A stretch of DNA of 64,000 nucleotides from Microbacterium kyungheense (GCF_006783905.1 NZ_VFPE01000005.1:186001-250000); one strand, 5' to 3'. Positions 25,201 to 34,807 are shown, numbered from the stretch's first letter. Program-made: numbers and translations. The notes: generated by a model from the letters alone, not told the origin.

Positions 25201-28200
25201 GTGCCCCACGTGTCTGCACGCGCCGACAGGGCGCCGCGACCCGCACCACACGTCCCCGCACCCCGCGCCGCGCGCGGACTGCGACTCACCGCGATCGCCG
25301 GCGCCACCGCCGTCGTCGCCGCGCTCATCACCGCGACCCCCGCCGCGGCGCTGCTCGCGCCCGCCGACGACGGAGCCTGGCGCTTCGACTTCGGCACCGC
25401 GACGAGCGCCGTCGCCGAGGGGCACCAGCAGGTGCTCACGAGCAGCCGCTACACGCCAGAGACGGGCTGGGGCATCACCCTGCCCGACGGCGCGACCCTC
25501 TTCGACCGCGACCGCAGCACCGACGGCTCCCCCGCCGGCGCCATGGAGGACGACTTCGTCGCCGGCACGAACTGGGGCTTCCAGCTCGACGGCGTGCCCG
25601 AGGGCTCCTACGCGGTCACCGTGACCATCGGTGACGGGCTGAGCTCGGCATCCGGAACCAACGCCACCGTGACCCTAGAAGGCGTCGCGCAGACCCGGCT
25701 CACCTCGGGCAAGGGCGTCAACGCGACCGCGACGTACACCGCCGTGGTGACGGACGGCCAGCTCACGATCGGCTTCGCGGGCTCGGGTCTCGGCGCCTAC
25801 GTCAACGGCCTGGTCATCGCGCCCGCGCTGCCCGCGACGCCCAGCGGCCTCGCTGCGACTCGCGTCGCCTGGAACGGCGTCGACCTCGCCTGGTCGGCGG
25901 TCGACGGCGCAGCGACGTACCGCGTGCTGCGCGCCGACGTCAGCGACGGCACGACCGGCGCGTTCGCCCCCCTCGCCGACGTGACGGGTGCCGCCTACAC
26001 CGATTCCTCGGTGGCCGAGGGCGCCTCGTACGCCTACGCCGTCGCGTCCGTCGATGCGTACGACCGTGTCTCGCCGCAGTCCGCCGACGTGCGCTCGGGC
26101 ACGATCCCCGCCCTCGTCGCTCCCGTCGCGCCGGCCGACCTCACCGTCGCACAGGTGACGAAGGACGCCGTGGTGCTGTCGTGGTCCGCCGTCGCGAACG
26201 GCGACGAGTACGTCGTCGAGCGCGCGGGCGCCGACGGCACGTTCACCCAGATCGCTGCCGTCGCGACCCCCGGCTACACGGATGCCGTCGACACGGCGCA
26301 GCAGTGGACCTACCGCGTGACAGCGCGCAACCAGGCGGGCTCGTCGCCCGCGTCGGCCGCGGCCACGTCGGACGTCTACACCGCTCCCGCGCCACTGCCC
26401 GCGGGCGACGTCGTCACCTTCGACTTCGGCCCCGGCCAGGTCGCCGACGGCGCGCTCTCGGTCACCAGCACGACCGCGTACAGCCCGGAGTGGGGCTACG
26501 GCTTCTCGACGGCGCCCGTCTCGCCGACGCCTGACGTCGACCGTGCCGGCGACGACGCGCTGCGCAGCGATTTCGTCGCGACGGCCGGCGCGACGTTCGA
26601 GGTCGACCTCGGCGCCGGCGACTACTCGGTGCGGCTGGTGTCAGGCGACGCCGACGCGGCGACGACCACCACGATCACCGCCGAGAGCATCGCCAAGGTG
26701 CTCGAGAACCCGCAGGCCGCGGGTTCGTACCTCGACATGACGTTCACGATCGCGCTCGTCGACGGCACCCTGACGCTGGTCTTCGGCGGCGATGTGCCGG
26801 TGGTCAACGCGCTGACGATCACGCGCCTGCCTGCACGCGTCGCGGGCGCCATCCCGACCGCGTACATCGCGGGCGACTCGACGGTGCAGACCTACGACCC
26901 GATCGCCTACGCGCCGCAGGCGGGCTGGGGCCAGATGATCGACCGCTTCTTCGCGTCGGACGTCGCGTTCTCGAACCAGGCGATCGGCGGCCGCTCGTCG
27001 AAGAACTTCATCAGCCAAGGCCGGTTGGACGACATCCTGCGCGCGGTGCGCCCCGGCGACTACCTCATGGTGCAGTTCGGGCACAACGACGCCACGCAGG
27101 GCGTGGACGACCGCTACGCGAGCCCGGCCGATTACAAGGAGTACCTGCGGGTGTACGTCGAGGGCGCCCGCCAGCGCGGTGCGACCCCGATCCTCGTGAC
27201 CCCCGTCTCACGACGCAGCTTCAACGCCGACACCGGGCTGTTCAACGTGAGCTTCCCCGAGTACGTCGACAAGATGAAGGAGCTCGCGGCCGAAGAGGGC
27301 GTGCTGCTCGTCGACCTGTCGGCATCCAGCCGGGCGTACCTCGACCAGATCGGCCCCGAGGCGGCGAAGGCCGTGTTCCTCTACGCCGACCCGGGCGTCT
27401 TCCCGCAGCGGCCCGCGGGCATCGCCGACGACACGCACTTCCAGGAGTACGGCGCCATCCAGATGGCACGGCTCGTCGCTCAGGACGTCGCAGCGCTCGA
27501 CGACCCGATCGCCGCGAAGGTGACCGATGTCGAGCCGCCCGCGGACGTGCCCGTCGCCCCGCAGAACGTGGTCGCCGGTGCCATCAGCAACGGCGGGGCG
27601 ACGCTGCAGTGGGACGCCTCGCCCACGGCCGACATCTACAAGATCTACCGTCAGGCCGTCGCCGACCCCGAGCCCACGTGGGCCCTCGTCGGCATGGTCA
27701 CCCAGACGAGCTCGATCGTGCAGGGGCTGGCCGAAGGCACCGGGTACCGGTACCGGGTGGTCGCGGTCAACGGCCGCGGCGAGTCCGCCCCGAGCGCGGT
27801 CGTCACGTTCACGACCAAGCAGGCGCTGTACAAGTACGACTTCCAGCTGGCGGGCAATCCGCTGATGGCCGGCTACACCGAGGTCACTCCCGACCTGGCG
27901 TACACCGACGAGCGCGGTTACGGGTTCACCAACACCCTCGCCGCGAACGCCGGGCGCGACCGCGGCGTCGCCGACGGCTCGAACGACCTGGTCCGCGACT
28001 TCGTGCTCCCGGGCGACAGCTCGACGTTCGCACTGGACGTGCCGAACGGGACCTATTCGGTGAAGACCTATTCGGGCGACTGGATCGGCACGACCAAGAC
28101 GTCGTTCCGCATCGAGGGCAAAGAGGCGGGGTCGGGCAACGCCGGCAAGGGCTCGGTCAACGAGACCCTGCGCGGCCCGTTCCTGGTCACCGACGGCCGG

Positions 28201-31200
28201 CTCGACATCGAGGCGTACGGCGCCGCGGCAGGAAGCCGCCTGAACGGCCTCGAGATCACGCCGATCCTCCTCGGCCCGGTGGGCCTGGAGGTCACCGACG
28301 TCAACGCCGACCCGGCAGCGCCGAGCGTGTCGCTGGCGTGGACCGGCGAGAGCGGCCTGACGTGGAACGTCTACCGCCAGTCGCCGTTCGACGCGAAGCC
28401 GGTGCTCGTGGCATCCGTCGACCAGCCCTCGTTCGTCGACACCTCGGCGCGCGTCGGGCTCGACTACGCGTACCACGTGACCGCCGTCGACCAGACGAAG
28501 CTCGAGTCGGTGCCGTCGAAGACCGTCGATGTGTCGTTCGTGGATGCCTCGGTCACTCCGCCGGCCGCTCCCACGGGCCTCGCGGTCGACAGCATCGACA
28601 AGCGCTCGCTCGACCTGTCGTGGGCGCAGCCGCTGAACGCGCTGTACTACCTGGTGTTCCGTTCGGAGGTGGAGGGTGAGCGCGGCGAGCTGATCGGCCT
28701 GTCCGATGCGAACCACTACACCGATTCCACGGTGCTGACGACGATCCCGTACTTCTACACGGTTGTCGCGGTCAACGCGGGCGGCGCCGGTGCGGCATCC
28801 GCGCAGCTCAAGACCGACGCGGTGACCGTGCTGCAGCGACAGGCCGAGTACCTCGACCGGGCCCCGGCGGCGGTGTCGACGGATGCCGGCACGCTGGTGT
28901 CGTGGCGGATGCTGGGCACCGACCCCGACAGCGTCGCGTTCCACGTGTACCGCGACGGCACGCGCCTCACGACGGCGCCGATCACGGACTCGACGAACTA
29001 CCTCGACGAGACCGGCACGGCCGACTCGACCTACTTCATGACCAAGGTGCTGGACGGCGTCGAGACGACGGAGACCGACGCGTTCGGCGTGCAGGACGGC
29101 GACTACCTGTCGGTGCCGCTCGACAAGCCGGCCGACGGGTACACGAAGGACGGCCAGCCGTACACGTACTCGGCCAACGACACGAGCGTCGGCGACGTGG
29201 ACGGCGACGGGCAGTACGAGCTGATCGTGAAGTGGGACGCCCGCTCGCACGACAACTCCCAGGCCGGATACAACGGCAACGTGCTGCTGGACGCCTACCG
29301 CCTCGACGGCACGCGGCTGTGGCGCATCGACCTGGGCGTGAACATCCGGGCCGGCGCGCACTACACGCAGTTCCAGGTGTACGACTACGACGGCGACGGC
29401 CGCGCCGAGGTCATGATGAAGACCGCGGACGGCACGATCGACGGCGTCGGTCAGCCCATCGGCAACGCGAGCGCGGACTACCGCAACAGCTCGGGTTACA
29501 TCCTGAGCGGTCCGGAGTACCTGACGGTGTTCGACGGCCTCACCGGTGCCGCGATCGACACGATCGACTACGTGCCGCCGCGCGGCGACGTCGGAGCCTG
29601 GGGCGACACGTACGGAAACCGGGTCGACCGGTTCCTGGCGGCCACCGCCTACCTCGACGGCGAGCACCCGAGCGCGATCTTCAGCCGCGGGTACTACACC
29701 CGCGCGGTGATGGCCGCGTACGACTTCGACGGTCAGGCGCTGCACCAGCGCTGGGTGCTCGACTCGAACGACGACGGCAACGAGGGCTTCTACGGGATGG
29801 GCAACCACAACCTGTCGGTGGCCGACGTGGACGGCGACGCCAAGGACGAGATCGTCTACGGCTCGGCCACGGTCGACGACGACGGCTCGCTGCTGTACTC
29901 GACGGGGCTCGGCCACGGCGACGCGCTGCACGTGTCGGACCTCGTGCCCTCGAATCCCGGCCTGGAGGTCTTCGCCGCGCACGAAGAGATGCATGCCTCG
30001 GGCAACCGCGGCGCCACGATGCGCGACGCCCGCACGGGGAAGATCCTGTGGTCGATCCCGGCGACGGTCGACACCGGGCGCGCCGCGTCGGGTGACATCG
30101 ACCCGCGGCACGAAGGCGCCGAGGGATGGGCCGTCGGCGGAGACGCCGCGTGGAACTCCCCCGTCGGCCAACTGATGTCGTCCACGGGTGAGCTGATCTC
30201 GACCGAGATCCCGGCGGCGAACTTCCTGGCGTGGTTCGACGGCGATCCGCTCCGCGAGATCGTCGACCACGACTGGAACGCCGACACGTCCGAGGGCGTG
30301 CCGACGGTCGGCAAGTGGAACTGGGAGACCGAGACCACCGATGTGATCCTGAAGGCCGACGGGGCCCGCTCGAACAACGGCACCAAGGGCACTCCCAACC
30401 TGCAGGCGGACCTGTTCGGCGACTGGCGCGAAGAGATCGCGTGGCGGTCGGCGGACTCGACCGAGCTGCGGATCTACTCCACCACCGACGAGACCGCGAT
30501 CCGGCTGCGCACGCTCATGCACGACTCGGTCTACCGGCTCTCGGTCGCCTGGCAGAACACCGGCTACAACCAGCCCCCGCAGACGAGCTTCTTCCTCGGC
30601 GACGGGTTCACGCAGCCGGCGGCCCCGCGGATCGCCGTGACCGGCGACCCGGGCGGAGCGGTGGATGCCTCGGCCCCGACGCTCTCGGGCGTCCCTGCCG
30701 ACGGCACGCTGCTGCCGAGCACCGGCACGTTCACGGTCGGCGTGACGGCGGACGATCCGGAGTCGGGGGTGCGCAACCTCGACATCGCGTTCGACGGCGA
30801 GCCCGTCGCGCCCGGTGCCGCGATCGCGCTGGCCGGCAAGGTCGGCGTGCACACGCTCACGGTCAACGCCGTGAACCACGACGGCCTGGTGACACAGGCC
30901 TCGGTGCAGCTGCTCGTGTTCGACGACGAGGGCGCCACGAAGGCGCCGGGACGCGGCATCCTCTCCTCCGATTCCGGATGGGAGAACGGGCTGAGCGACG
31001 GCCGGTACACCGTGTCGATGAACCTGTGGTCGGGGGTCAACGGCGCCGTCTACAAGCTCTACGAGAACGGCACCCTCATCGCCACCCGGCTGCTGGACGC
31101 GAACTCGCCGAAGGCGCAGCTGGCGACGGTCGATGTGACCGGCAAGCCCAACGGCACCTATGTGTACACGGGTGAGCTGATCAACGCGGCCGGCACGACC

Positions 31201-31518
31201 GCGACCTCCTCGGTCACGGTGAAGGTGAAGGATGCCGCACCCGGCGTCCCGGTCCTGTCGCACGACAACCACGACAAGGACGGCAACTACACCGTCACCG
31301 CCAACCTGTGGTGGGGCACCAACGCGACGTCGTACCGGCTGTACGAGAACGGGACGCTGATCGACGAGCAGGCGCTCGTCGCGGCATCCCCGAACGCGCA
31401 GCACGCCGCGACGGCCGTCGTCGGACGCGCACCCGGCACGTACACGTACGTCGCCGAGTTCGCCAACGCCGCGGGAACGACCTCGTCGAAGGCCATCACG
31501 ATCACCGTCAAGAAGTAG
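25201..31518 (+). CDS. secreted bifunctional rhamnogalacturonan acetylesterase (CE12-like) / rhamnogalacturonan lyase (PL11-like)
   Basis: A 2105-residue exported protein acting on the rhamnogalacturonan I backbone of pectin. After a signal peptide (LTAIAGATAVVAALITATPAAA) it has a malectin-like domain (57-210), two FN3 domains, a second malectin-like domain (404-547) and a CE12-type SGNH esterase (about 550-770) with GDST Ser560, oxyanion GGRSS (596-600), GHND Asn629 and catalytic DTH Asp744/His746. FN3, a third malectin-like domain (878-1027) and two FN3 domains follow, then a PL11 lyase propeller (about 1217-1817) with calcium loops DVDGDGQYE, YDYDGDGRAE and DVDGDAKDE. An Ig-like domain and two tandem C-terminal Ig-like repeats (about 1916-2105) end it. 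The start is GTG at 25201 with AGGAGG 4 bases upstream. It should both remove acetyl groups and cut the chain. Confidence 0.9.
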   Translation: MPHVSARADRAPRPAPHVPAPRAARGLRLTAIAGATAVVAALITATPAAALLAPADDGAWRFDFGTATSAVAEGHQQVLTSSRYTPETGWGITLPDGATLFDRDRSTDGSPAGAMEDDFVAGTNWGFQLDGVPEGSYAVTVTIGDGLSSASGTNATVTLEGVAQTRLTSGKGVNATATYTAVVTDGQLTIGFAGSGLGAYVNGLVIAPALPATPSGLAATRVAWNGVDLAWSAVDGAATYRVLRADVSDGTTGAFAPLADVTGAAYTDSSVAEGASYAYAVASVDAYDRVSPQSADVRSGTIPALVAPVAPADLTVAQVTKDAVVLSWSAVANGDEYVVERAGADGTFTQIAAVATPGYTDAVDTAQQWTYRVTARNQAGSSPASAAATSDVYTAPAPLPAGDVVTFDFGPGQVADGALSVTSTTAYSPEWGYGFSTAPVSPTPDVDRAGDDALRSDFVATAGATFEVDLGAGDYSVRLVSGDADAATTTTITAESIAKVLENPQAAGSYLDMTFTIALVDGTLTLVFGGDVPVVNALTITRLPARVAGAIPTAYIAGDSTVQTYDPIAYAPQAGWGQMIDRFFASDVAFSNQAIGGRSSKNFISQGRLDDILRAVRPGDYLMVQFGHNDATQGVDDRYASPADYKEYLRVYVEGARQRGATPILVTPVSRRSFNADTGLFNVSFPEYVDKMKELAAEEGVLLVDLSASSRAYLDQIGPEAAKAVFLYADPGVFPQRPAGIADDTHFQEYGAIQMARLVAQDVAALDDPIAAKVTDVEPPADVPVAPQNVVAGAISNGGATLQWDASPTADIYKIYRQAVADPEPTWALVGMVTQTSSIVQGLAEGTGYRYRVVAVNGRGESAPSAVVTFTTKQALYKYDFQLAGNPLMAGYTEVTPDLAYTDERGYGFTNTLAANAGRDRGVADGSNDLVRDFVLPGDSSTFALDVPNGTYSVKTYSGDWIGTTKTSFRIEGKEAGSGNAGKGSVNETLRGPFLVTDGRLDIEAYGAAAGSRLNGLEITPILLGPVGLEVTDVNADPAAPSVSLAWTGESGLTWNVYRQSPFDAKPVLVASVDQPSFVDTSARVGLDYAYHVTAVDQTKLESVPSKTVDVSFVDASVTPPAAPTGLAVDSIDKRSLDLSWAQPLNALYYLVFRSEVEGERGELIGLSDANHYTDSTVLTTIPYFYTVVAVNAGGAGAASAQLKTDAVTVLQRQAEYLDRAPAAVSTDAGTLVSWRMLGTDPDSVAFHVYRDGTRLTTAPITDSTNYLDETGTADSTYFMTKVLDGVETTETDAFGVQDGDYLSVPLDKPADGYTKDGQPYTYSANDTSVGDVDGDGQYELIVKWDARSHDNSQAGYNGNVLLDAYRLDGTRLWRIDLGVNIRAGAHYTQFQVYDYDGDGRAEVMMKTADGTIDGVGQPIGNASADYRNSSGYILSGPEYLTVFDGLTGAAIDTIDYVPPRGDVGAWGDTYGNRVDRFLAATAYLDGEHPSAIFSRGYYTRAVMAAYDFDGQALHQRWVLDSNDDGNEGFYGMGNHNLSVADVDGDAKDEIVYGSATVDDDGSLLYSTGLGHGDALHVSDLVPSNPGLEVFAAHEEMHASGNRGATMRDARTGKILWSIPATVDTGRAASGDIDPRHEGAEGWAVGGDAAWNSPVGQLMSSTGELISTEIPAANFLAWFDGDPLREIVDHDWNADTSEGVPTVGKWNWETETTDVILKADGARSNNGTKGTPNLQADLFGDWREEIAWRSADSTELRIYSTTDETAIRLRTLMHDSVYRLSVAWQNTGYNQPPQTSFFLGDGFTQPAAPRIAVTGDPGGAVDASAPTLSGVPADGTLLPSTGTFTVGVTADDPESGVRNLDIAFDGEPVAPGAAIALAGKVGVHTLTVNAVNHDGLVTQASVQLLVFDDEGATKAPGRGILSSDSGWENGLSDGRYTVSMNLWSGVNGAVYKLYENGTLIATRLLDANSPKAQLATVDVTGKPNGTYVYTGELINAAGTTATSSVTVKVKDAAPGVPVLSHDNHDKDGNYTVTANLWWGTNATSYRLYENGTLIDEQALVAASPNAQHAATAVVGRAPGTYTYVAEFANAAGTTSSKAITITVKK

Positions 31519-31530
31519 CCGCGACCGCAA

Positions 31531-31577
31531 ATCGCGAAAGGGCAGGTCTCCACGCCGGAGATCTGCCCTTTCGCGAT
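31531..31577 (+). terminator. strong hairpin terminator
   Basis: Perfect 15-base arms (ATCGCGAAAGGGCAG and complement) extend inward by six further pairs including one G-T, around a short loop. It follows the giant enzyme gene by 12 bases and also faces the convergent lipoprotein gene ending at 31585. Confidence 0.85.
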
Positions 31578-31584
31578 GCCGGGA

Positions 31585-32469
31585 CTACCCGCCGAACCGG
31601 CACCACTGCGCCACCCACGTCAGCATGCGGCCGCGCAGCTCCTCGCCGACGAACAGCTCGATCTCGCCCGGCTCGCCGTCGAGCTCGATGTGCACGTCGA
31701 AGACCGTGCCGCGCTTGTCCTCCTGCACGGCATGCGGATCGCAGCGGAACGGCACGAGCGGCAGCGCGATCACCACCGGGTCGGCGTCGCCGCCCTCGTC
31801 GAGCTCCATGTCGATCGGGTACAGGTCCTCCTCATCGCCGGATGCGGCGAAGTCCAGCAGGTTCGTGCTCTCGACGCCGACGACGGTCGCACTGCCCGCG
31901 CCCGTCGGTGTGATCGTCAGCTCGAGCGACGCCGGCTCGCCCGGCGGTGACGGCGTGAACCCCGTGAAGGCGAGGCTCGCGGCATCCGTCAGCCGCTCTT
32001 CGAGGCATTCGCGGGCGTGCAGCCGGGTCAGGAACCCCAGCGGGTCCGGGGCTGCCACCTCGACCTCGGCGGCCTGCTCCCCGTCGACGAGCTCGAGCAC
32101 GACGGTGGCATCGGCCTCGTCCGCGGCGTCGCAGTCCACCGGTGCGAGCTGCACGCGGACGTCGACGCTGCCGCCGGCGGGAAGGCTCGTCACCCGGTCT
32201 GCGATGACGCGGGTCGCCGCGCCCTCGAACCGGGGGTCCTCGACACGGACCCCGGCCACCGTGATCGCCTCGTCGGAGCCGTTGCGCACACGCACCTGCG
32301 CCTGGCGCGTCGACACGTCCGAGCGCTGCTGCTGCAGCTCGACGGTCACGCCGTCGGGCAGCGCCGAGGTCGGGCCCGGTGTCGGTCCGGGCATCGGCGC
32401 GGCCGTGCAGCCCGCGAGCGCGAGCAGCCCGATCGCGGCCACCGTCCCGATACCGCGCACTCGGCGCAT
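31585..32469 (-). CDS. predicted lipoprotein, function unknown
   Basis: A 294-residue protein with signal peptide and lipobox (GTVAAIGLLALAGC, Cys21), then a Pro-rich tether (PMPGPTPGPTSALP). The mature part looks like two beta-sandwich domains: VTVELQQQRSDVSTRQAQVRVRNGSDEAITVAGVRVEDPRF, then SLELTITPTGAGSATVVGVESTNLLDF. Three or four cysteines (DCDAAD, ARECLEE, FRCDPH, QWCRFGG) could form disulfides. No family is recognised. It is 16 bases downstream of the MenC-type gene on the same strand, probably in one transcript. Confidence 0.75.
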   Translation of the reverse strand: MRRVRGIGTVAAIGLLALAGCTAAPMPGPTPGPTSALPDGVTVELQQQRSDVSTRQAQVRVRNGSDEAITVAGVRVEDPRFEGAATRVIADRVTSLPAGGSVDVRVQLAPVDCDAADEADATVVLELVDGEQAAEVEVAAPDPLGFLTRLHARECLEERLTDAASLAFTGFTPSPPGEPASLELTITPTGAGSATVVGVESTNLLDFAASGDEEDLYPIDMELDEGGDADPVVIALPLVPFRCDPHAVQEDKRGTVFDVHIELDGEPGEIELFVGEELRGRMLTWVAQWCRFGG

Positions 32470-32485
32470 GACCGCGGCTCCGCGC

Positions 32486-33619
32486 CTACCGCGTGAGCGT
32501 CTCGCGGGCGACGGTGACCTCGTCCAGCGCCAGCGGGTCGATCTGCACCCCGAGCCCGGGCCCGGTGGGCACGCGCACGTGGCCGTCCTCGAGCACCGCC
32601 GGCTCGGTCACGATGTCGCGCGTGTAGAACCGGCTCGACGCCGACACGTCGCCCGGCAGCGTGAACCCCGGCAGCGCGGCGAGCGCGGCGTTGGCGGCCC
32701 GGCCGATCCCGGTCTCGAGCATGCCGCCGCACCACACGGGCACCCCGGCGGCCACGCACCGGTCGTGGATGCGCACCGCCTCCAGGTAGCCGCCGACGCG
32801 CCCGGCCTTGATGTTGATGATGGATGCCGCACCCAGCGCGAGCGCGTCCGCCGCCGCCTTGTCCGACACGATCGACTCGTCCAGGCAGACCGGGGTGCGC
32901 AGCCGCCGCGCCAGGGTGGCGTGGTCGACGATGTCGTCCTCTTGCAGCGGCTGCTCGATCAGCAGCAGGTCGAAGCGATCGAGCTCGGCCAGCGTGTCGG
33001 CGTCGGCGAGGGTGTATGCCGAGTTCGCGTCGATCTGGAGCGGGATCGTGCCGAACGCGTCGCGCACGGCGGCGGTGTCGCCGACGTCGCGGCCGGGCCG
33101 GATCTTGATCTTGATCCGGACGTAGCCTTCGTCGAGGTACCCCGCGACGGTGTCGACGAGGGTCGCTGGGTCACGCTGGATGCCGACCGACACCCCGCTC
33201 GGCACTCGGTCGCGGACGGCGCCGAGGTACTCCCCCAGCGGTCGGCCCTCGGCGCGCAGGGACGCGTCCAGCACCGCGAGCTCGAGCCCCGCCTTCGCCA
33301 TGCGATGGCCCTTGAAGGGCTCGAGCACGCCGGCGACGTCCTCGGGTGCCAGCGTCCGGCGGTCCAGCAGCGCGGGGGCGAGGAAGCGCAGCGCGACGTC
33401 CCACGCACCCTGCGTGTACTCGCTCGAGTACAGCGGGTCGGCCCCCGTCACGATCTCGCCCCAGCCGTCGCCGTCGGACGTCAGCGCCCGCACGACGATG
33501 ACCTCGCGCACCGTCTCGGTGCCGAACGACGTGGTGAACGGCGACACGAGCGGCAGGTGCAGCACGCGCAGCTCGAACCCTTCGAGAGTGAGGGGTGCCG
33601 CGGGCCGGGCGATGGGCAT
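32486..33619 (-). CDS. menC: enolase-superfamily enzyme, o-succinylbenzoate synthase / N-acylamino acid racemase type
   Basis: A 377-residue enzyme of the muconate-lactonizing subgroup. The N-terminal capping domain (LRVLHLPLVSPFTTSFGTETVREVIVVRAL) is followed by the barrel with the acid/base Lys in YVRIKIKIRPG, metal ligands in QIDANSAYT, LIEQPL and CLDESI, and the second Lys in IINIKAGRVGG, ending in WCGGMLETGIGR. This pattern is of the MenC class-2 family, whose members make o-succinylbenzoate for menaquinone or racemise N-acylamino acids; the two cannot be separated by sequence alone. No other men gene is nearby, so the racemase role is open. The start is ATG at 33619, 6 bases after TACGCT. 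Confidence 0.8.
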   Translation of the reverse strand: MPIARPAAPLTLEGFELRVLHLPLVSPFTTSFGTETVREVIVVRALTSDGDGWGEIVTGADPLYSSEYTQGAWDVALRFLAPALLDRRTLAPEDVAGVLEPFKGHRMAKAGLELAVLDASLRAEGRPLGEYLGAVRDRVPSGVSVGIQRDPATLVDTVAGYLDEGYVRIKIKIRPGRDVGDTAAVRDAFGTIPLQIDANSAYTLADADTLAELDRFDLLLIEQPLQEDDIVDHATLARRLRTPVCLDESIVSDKAAADALALGAASIINIKAGRVGGYLEAVRIHDRCVAAGVPVWCGGMLETGIGRAANAALAALPGFTLPGDVSASSRFYTRDIVTEPAVLEDGHVRVPTGPGLGVQIDPLALDEVTVARETLTR

Positions 33620-33625
33620 GCGCTC

Positions 33626-33631
33626 AGCGTA
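33626..33631 (-). promoter_or_regulatory. -10 box of leaderless menC-type gene
   Basis: TACGCT on the minus strand, 6 bases before the ATG at 33619. Confidence 0.5.
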
Positions 33632-33656
33632 CGCCCCGCCCCGGCGGGCCCGGTGG

Positions 33657-33821
33657 TCAGTGCACGAGGTGCAGCGTGGCGGCGTCGCGACGGACCGGGA
33701 TGTAGGTCGTCCGCGCGGTCCGCGGCCGGCGCCGACGGGGCTCGGTCTCGCTCAGCCGCCGCTCCGCGCGCCGCAGCGCCTCGCCCGCGGCGATGATCAG
33801 GGACTCGATGTGCTCGTGCAT
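33657..33821 (-). CDS. small basic protein of 54 residues
   Basis: A short gene with a strong ribosome site: AAGGAGGAG lies 3-5 bases before the ATG. The product begins with a helix (MHEHIESLIIAAGEALRRAE) and then becomes very basic (RRLSETEPRRRRPRTARTT), ending LHLVH. It has no signal peptide and I recognise no family. It lies between the cyclase gene (59 bases upstream) and the MenC-type gene on the same strand. The strong ribosome site and good codon use argue that it is translated. Confidence 0.55.
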   Translation of the reverse strand: MHEHIESLIIAAGEALRRAERRLSETEPRRRRPRTARTTYIPVRRDAATLHLVH

Positions 33822-33880
33822 GGCTCCTCCTTCCTCACCGAAGAGCCGGTTCAGCCCGAGCTGATACACAGCGTCCGGTC

Positions 33881-34795
33881 TCAGGCGGGCACCTCGGCGA
33901 AGGCACGAACCGGGAAGGTCCCGAAGTCCTCGACTGCGGGCGGCGCGGCGGTGAATCGCGCACCGCGCGGCGGCAGCGCGCCGAGATTCGTGAGGTGCTC
34001 CACGACATGCACCCCCGCACCCAGCAGCAGCGAGTGAGCGGGGCGCTCGCCGCCCGACTCGGTGTCGTCGATGTTCACCGAGTCGATGCCCACGAGCACC
34101 GCGCCCGCGTCGATGAGCCACTGCGCCGCCTCGCCGGTGAGGAAAGGAGCCCCCGCACCGTATTCGGGCGCCCCGAACCACCGGTCCCACCCGGTGTGCA
34201 GCAGCACCGCCGCGCCGCGCACGTCACGGTCGGCGAGCGTCTCGGGACGGATGCCGCGGCGCCCGGCGTCCCAGGAGTCCTCGAGGTGGAACACCTCCGC
34301 GCGCAGCCCGACGAGGGTCGAGAGGTCGAGCCCTGCCAGGTCCGTGCCGCCCTCGTAGCGGTGGAACGGCGAGTCCAGGTAGGTGCCGGTGTTGCCGATC
34401 ATGTGGATGACGTCCATCGCGAACTCGGTGCCCGGCGCATAGCGGGCGCGCGAGTCCTCTCGCGTGAGGTGCGGCGTGATGGTCGGCGCGGGAAGCCCGG
34501 GGTAGGTCACCAGTCCCGCGCGGATCGGATGACTGAGGTCGATGACCCGGGTCTGGGATCCGGATGCCGCCACCTCGACGCCGCGGGAGCCCCGGTGCGG
34601 CTCCTCGACGATGCGCACGCCGCGCAGCTCCACCTCGTCGACGAGTGCGAGACCCAGGTGCGCGATGAGCAGCCGGCCGAGCTCGTCCTCGGAGATGTCG
34701 GCCGACGGGAGGTCGAGCCGGAAGCCGGCGCCCGACAGCCCACCCCCGTTCGCGAAGCGGAGGTCGAAGTCGAAGTGGGCGCGGTACTCGGGCAT
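33881..34795 (-). CDS. cyclase family protein (kynurenine-formamidase-like fold) with altered metal-site motif
   Basis: A 304-residue protein. Residues about 1-75 form an extra N-terminal domain (YRAHFDFDLRFANGGG). Residues about 80-290 have the cyclase-family fold (RVIDLSHPIRAGLVTYPGLPAP; GAAVLLHTGWDRWFG; VGIDSVNIDD; HSLLLGAGVHVVEHLTNL). The family motif HxGTHxDxPxH reads NTGTYLDSPFH here: the first His is Asn and the second is Tyr, while Asp and last His are kept. The family normally uses those His residues for metal binding and hydrolysis of formylkynurenine or related amides, so the reaction here is uncertain. The start at 34795 is 6 bases after TAGGCT. Confidence 0.8.
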   Translation of the reverse strand: MPEYRAHFDFDLRFANGGGLSGAGFRLDLPSADISEDELGRLLIAHLGLALVDEVELRGVRIVEEPHRGSRGVEVAASGSQTRVIDLSHPIRAGLVTYPGLPAPTITPHLTREDSRARYAPGTEFAMDVIHMIGNTGTYLDSPFHRYEGGTDLAGLDLSTLVGLRAEVFHLEDSWDAGRRGIRPETLADRDVRGAAVLLHTGWDRWFGAPEYGAGAPFLTGEAAQWLIDAGAVLVGIDSVNIDDTESGGERPAHSLLLGAGVHVVEHLTNLGALPPRGARFTAAPPAVEDFGTFPVRAFAEVPA

Positions 34796-34801
34796 GCCGC
34801 G

Positions 34802-34807
34802 AGCCTA
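34802..34807 (-). promoter_or_regulatory. -10 box of leaderless cyclase gene
   Basis: TAGGCT on the minus strand, 6 bases before the ATG at 34795. Confidence 0.5.

Noticed and set aside
27208..31530. A minus-strand open frame of about 1440 codons opposite the rhamnogalacturonan enzyme
   Set aside because: Same reason: composition-driven antisense frame, no start signal, no recognisable motif.
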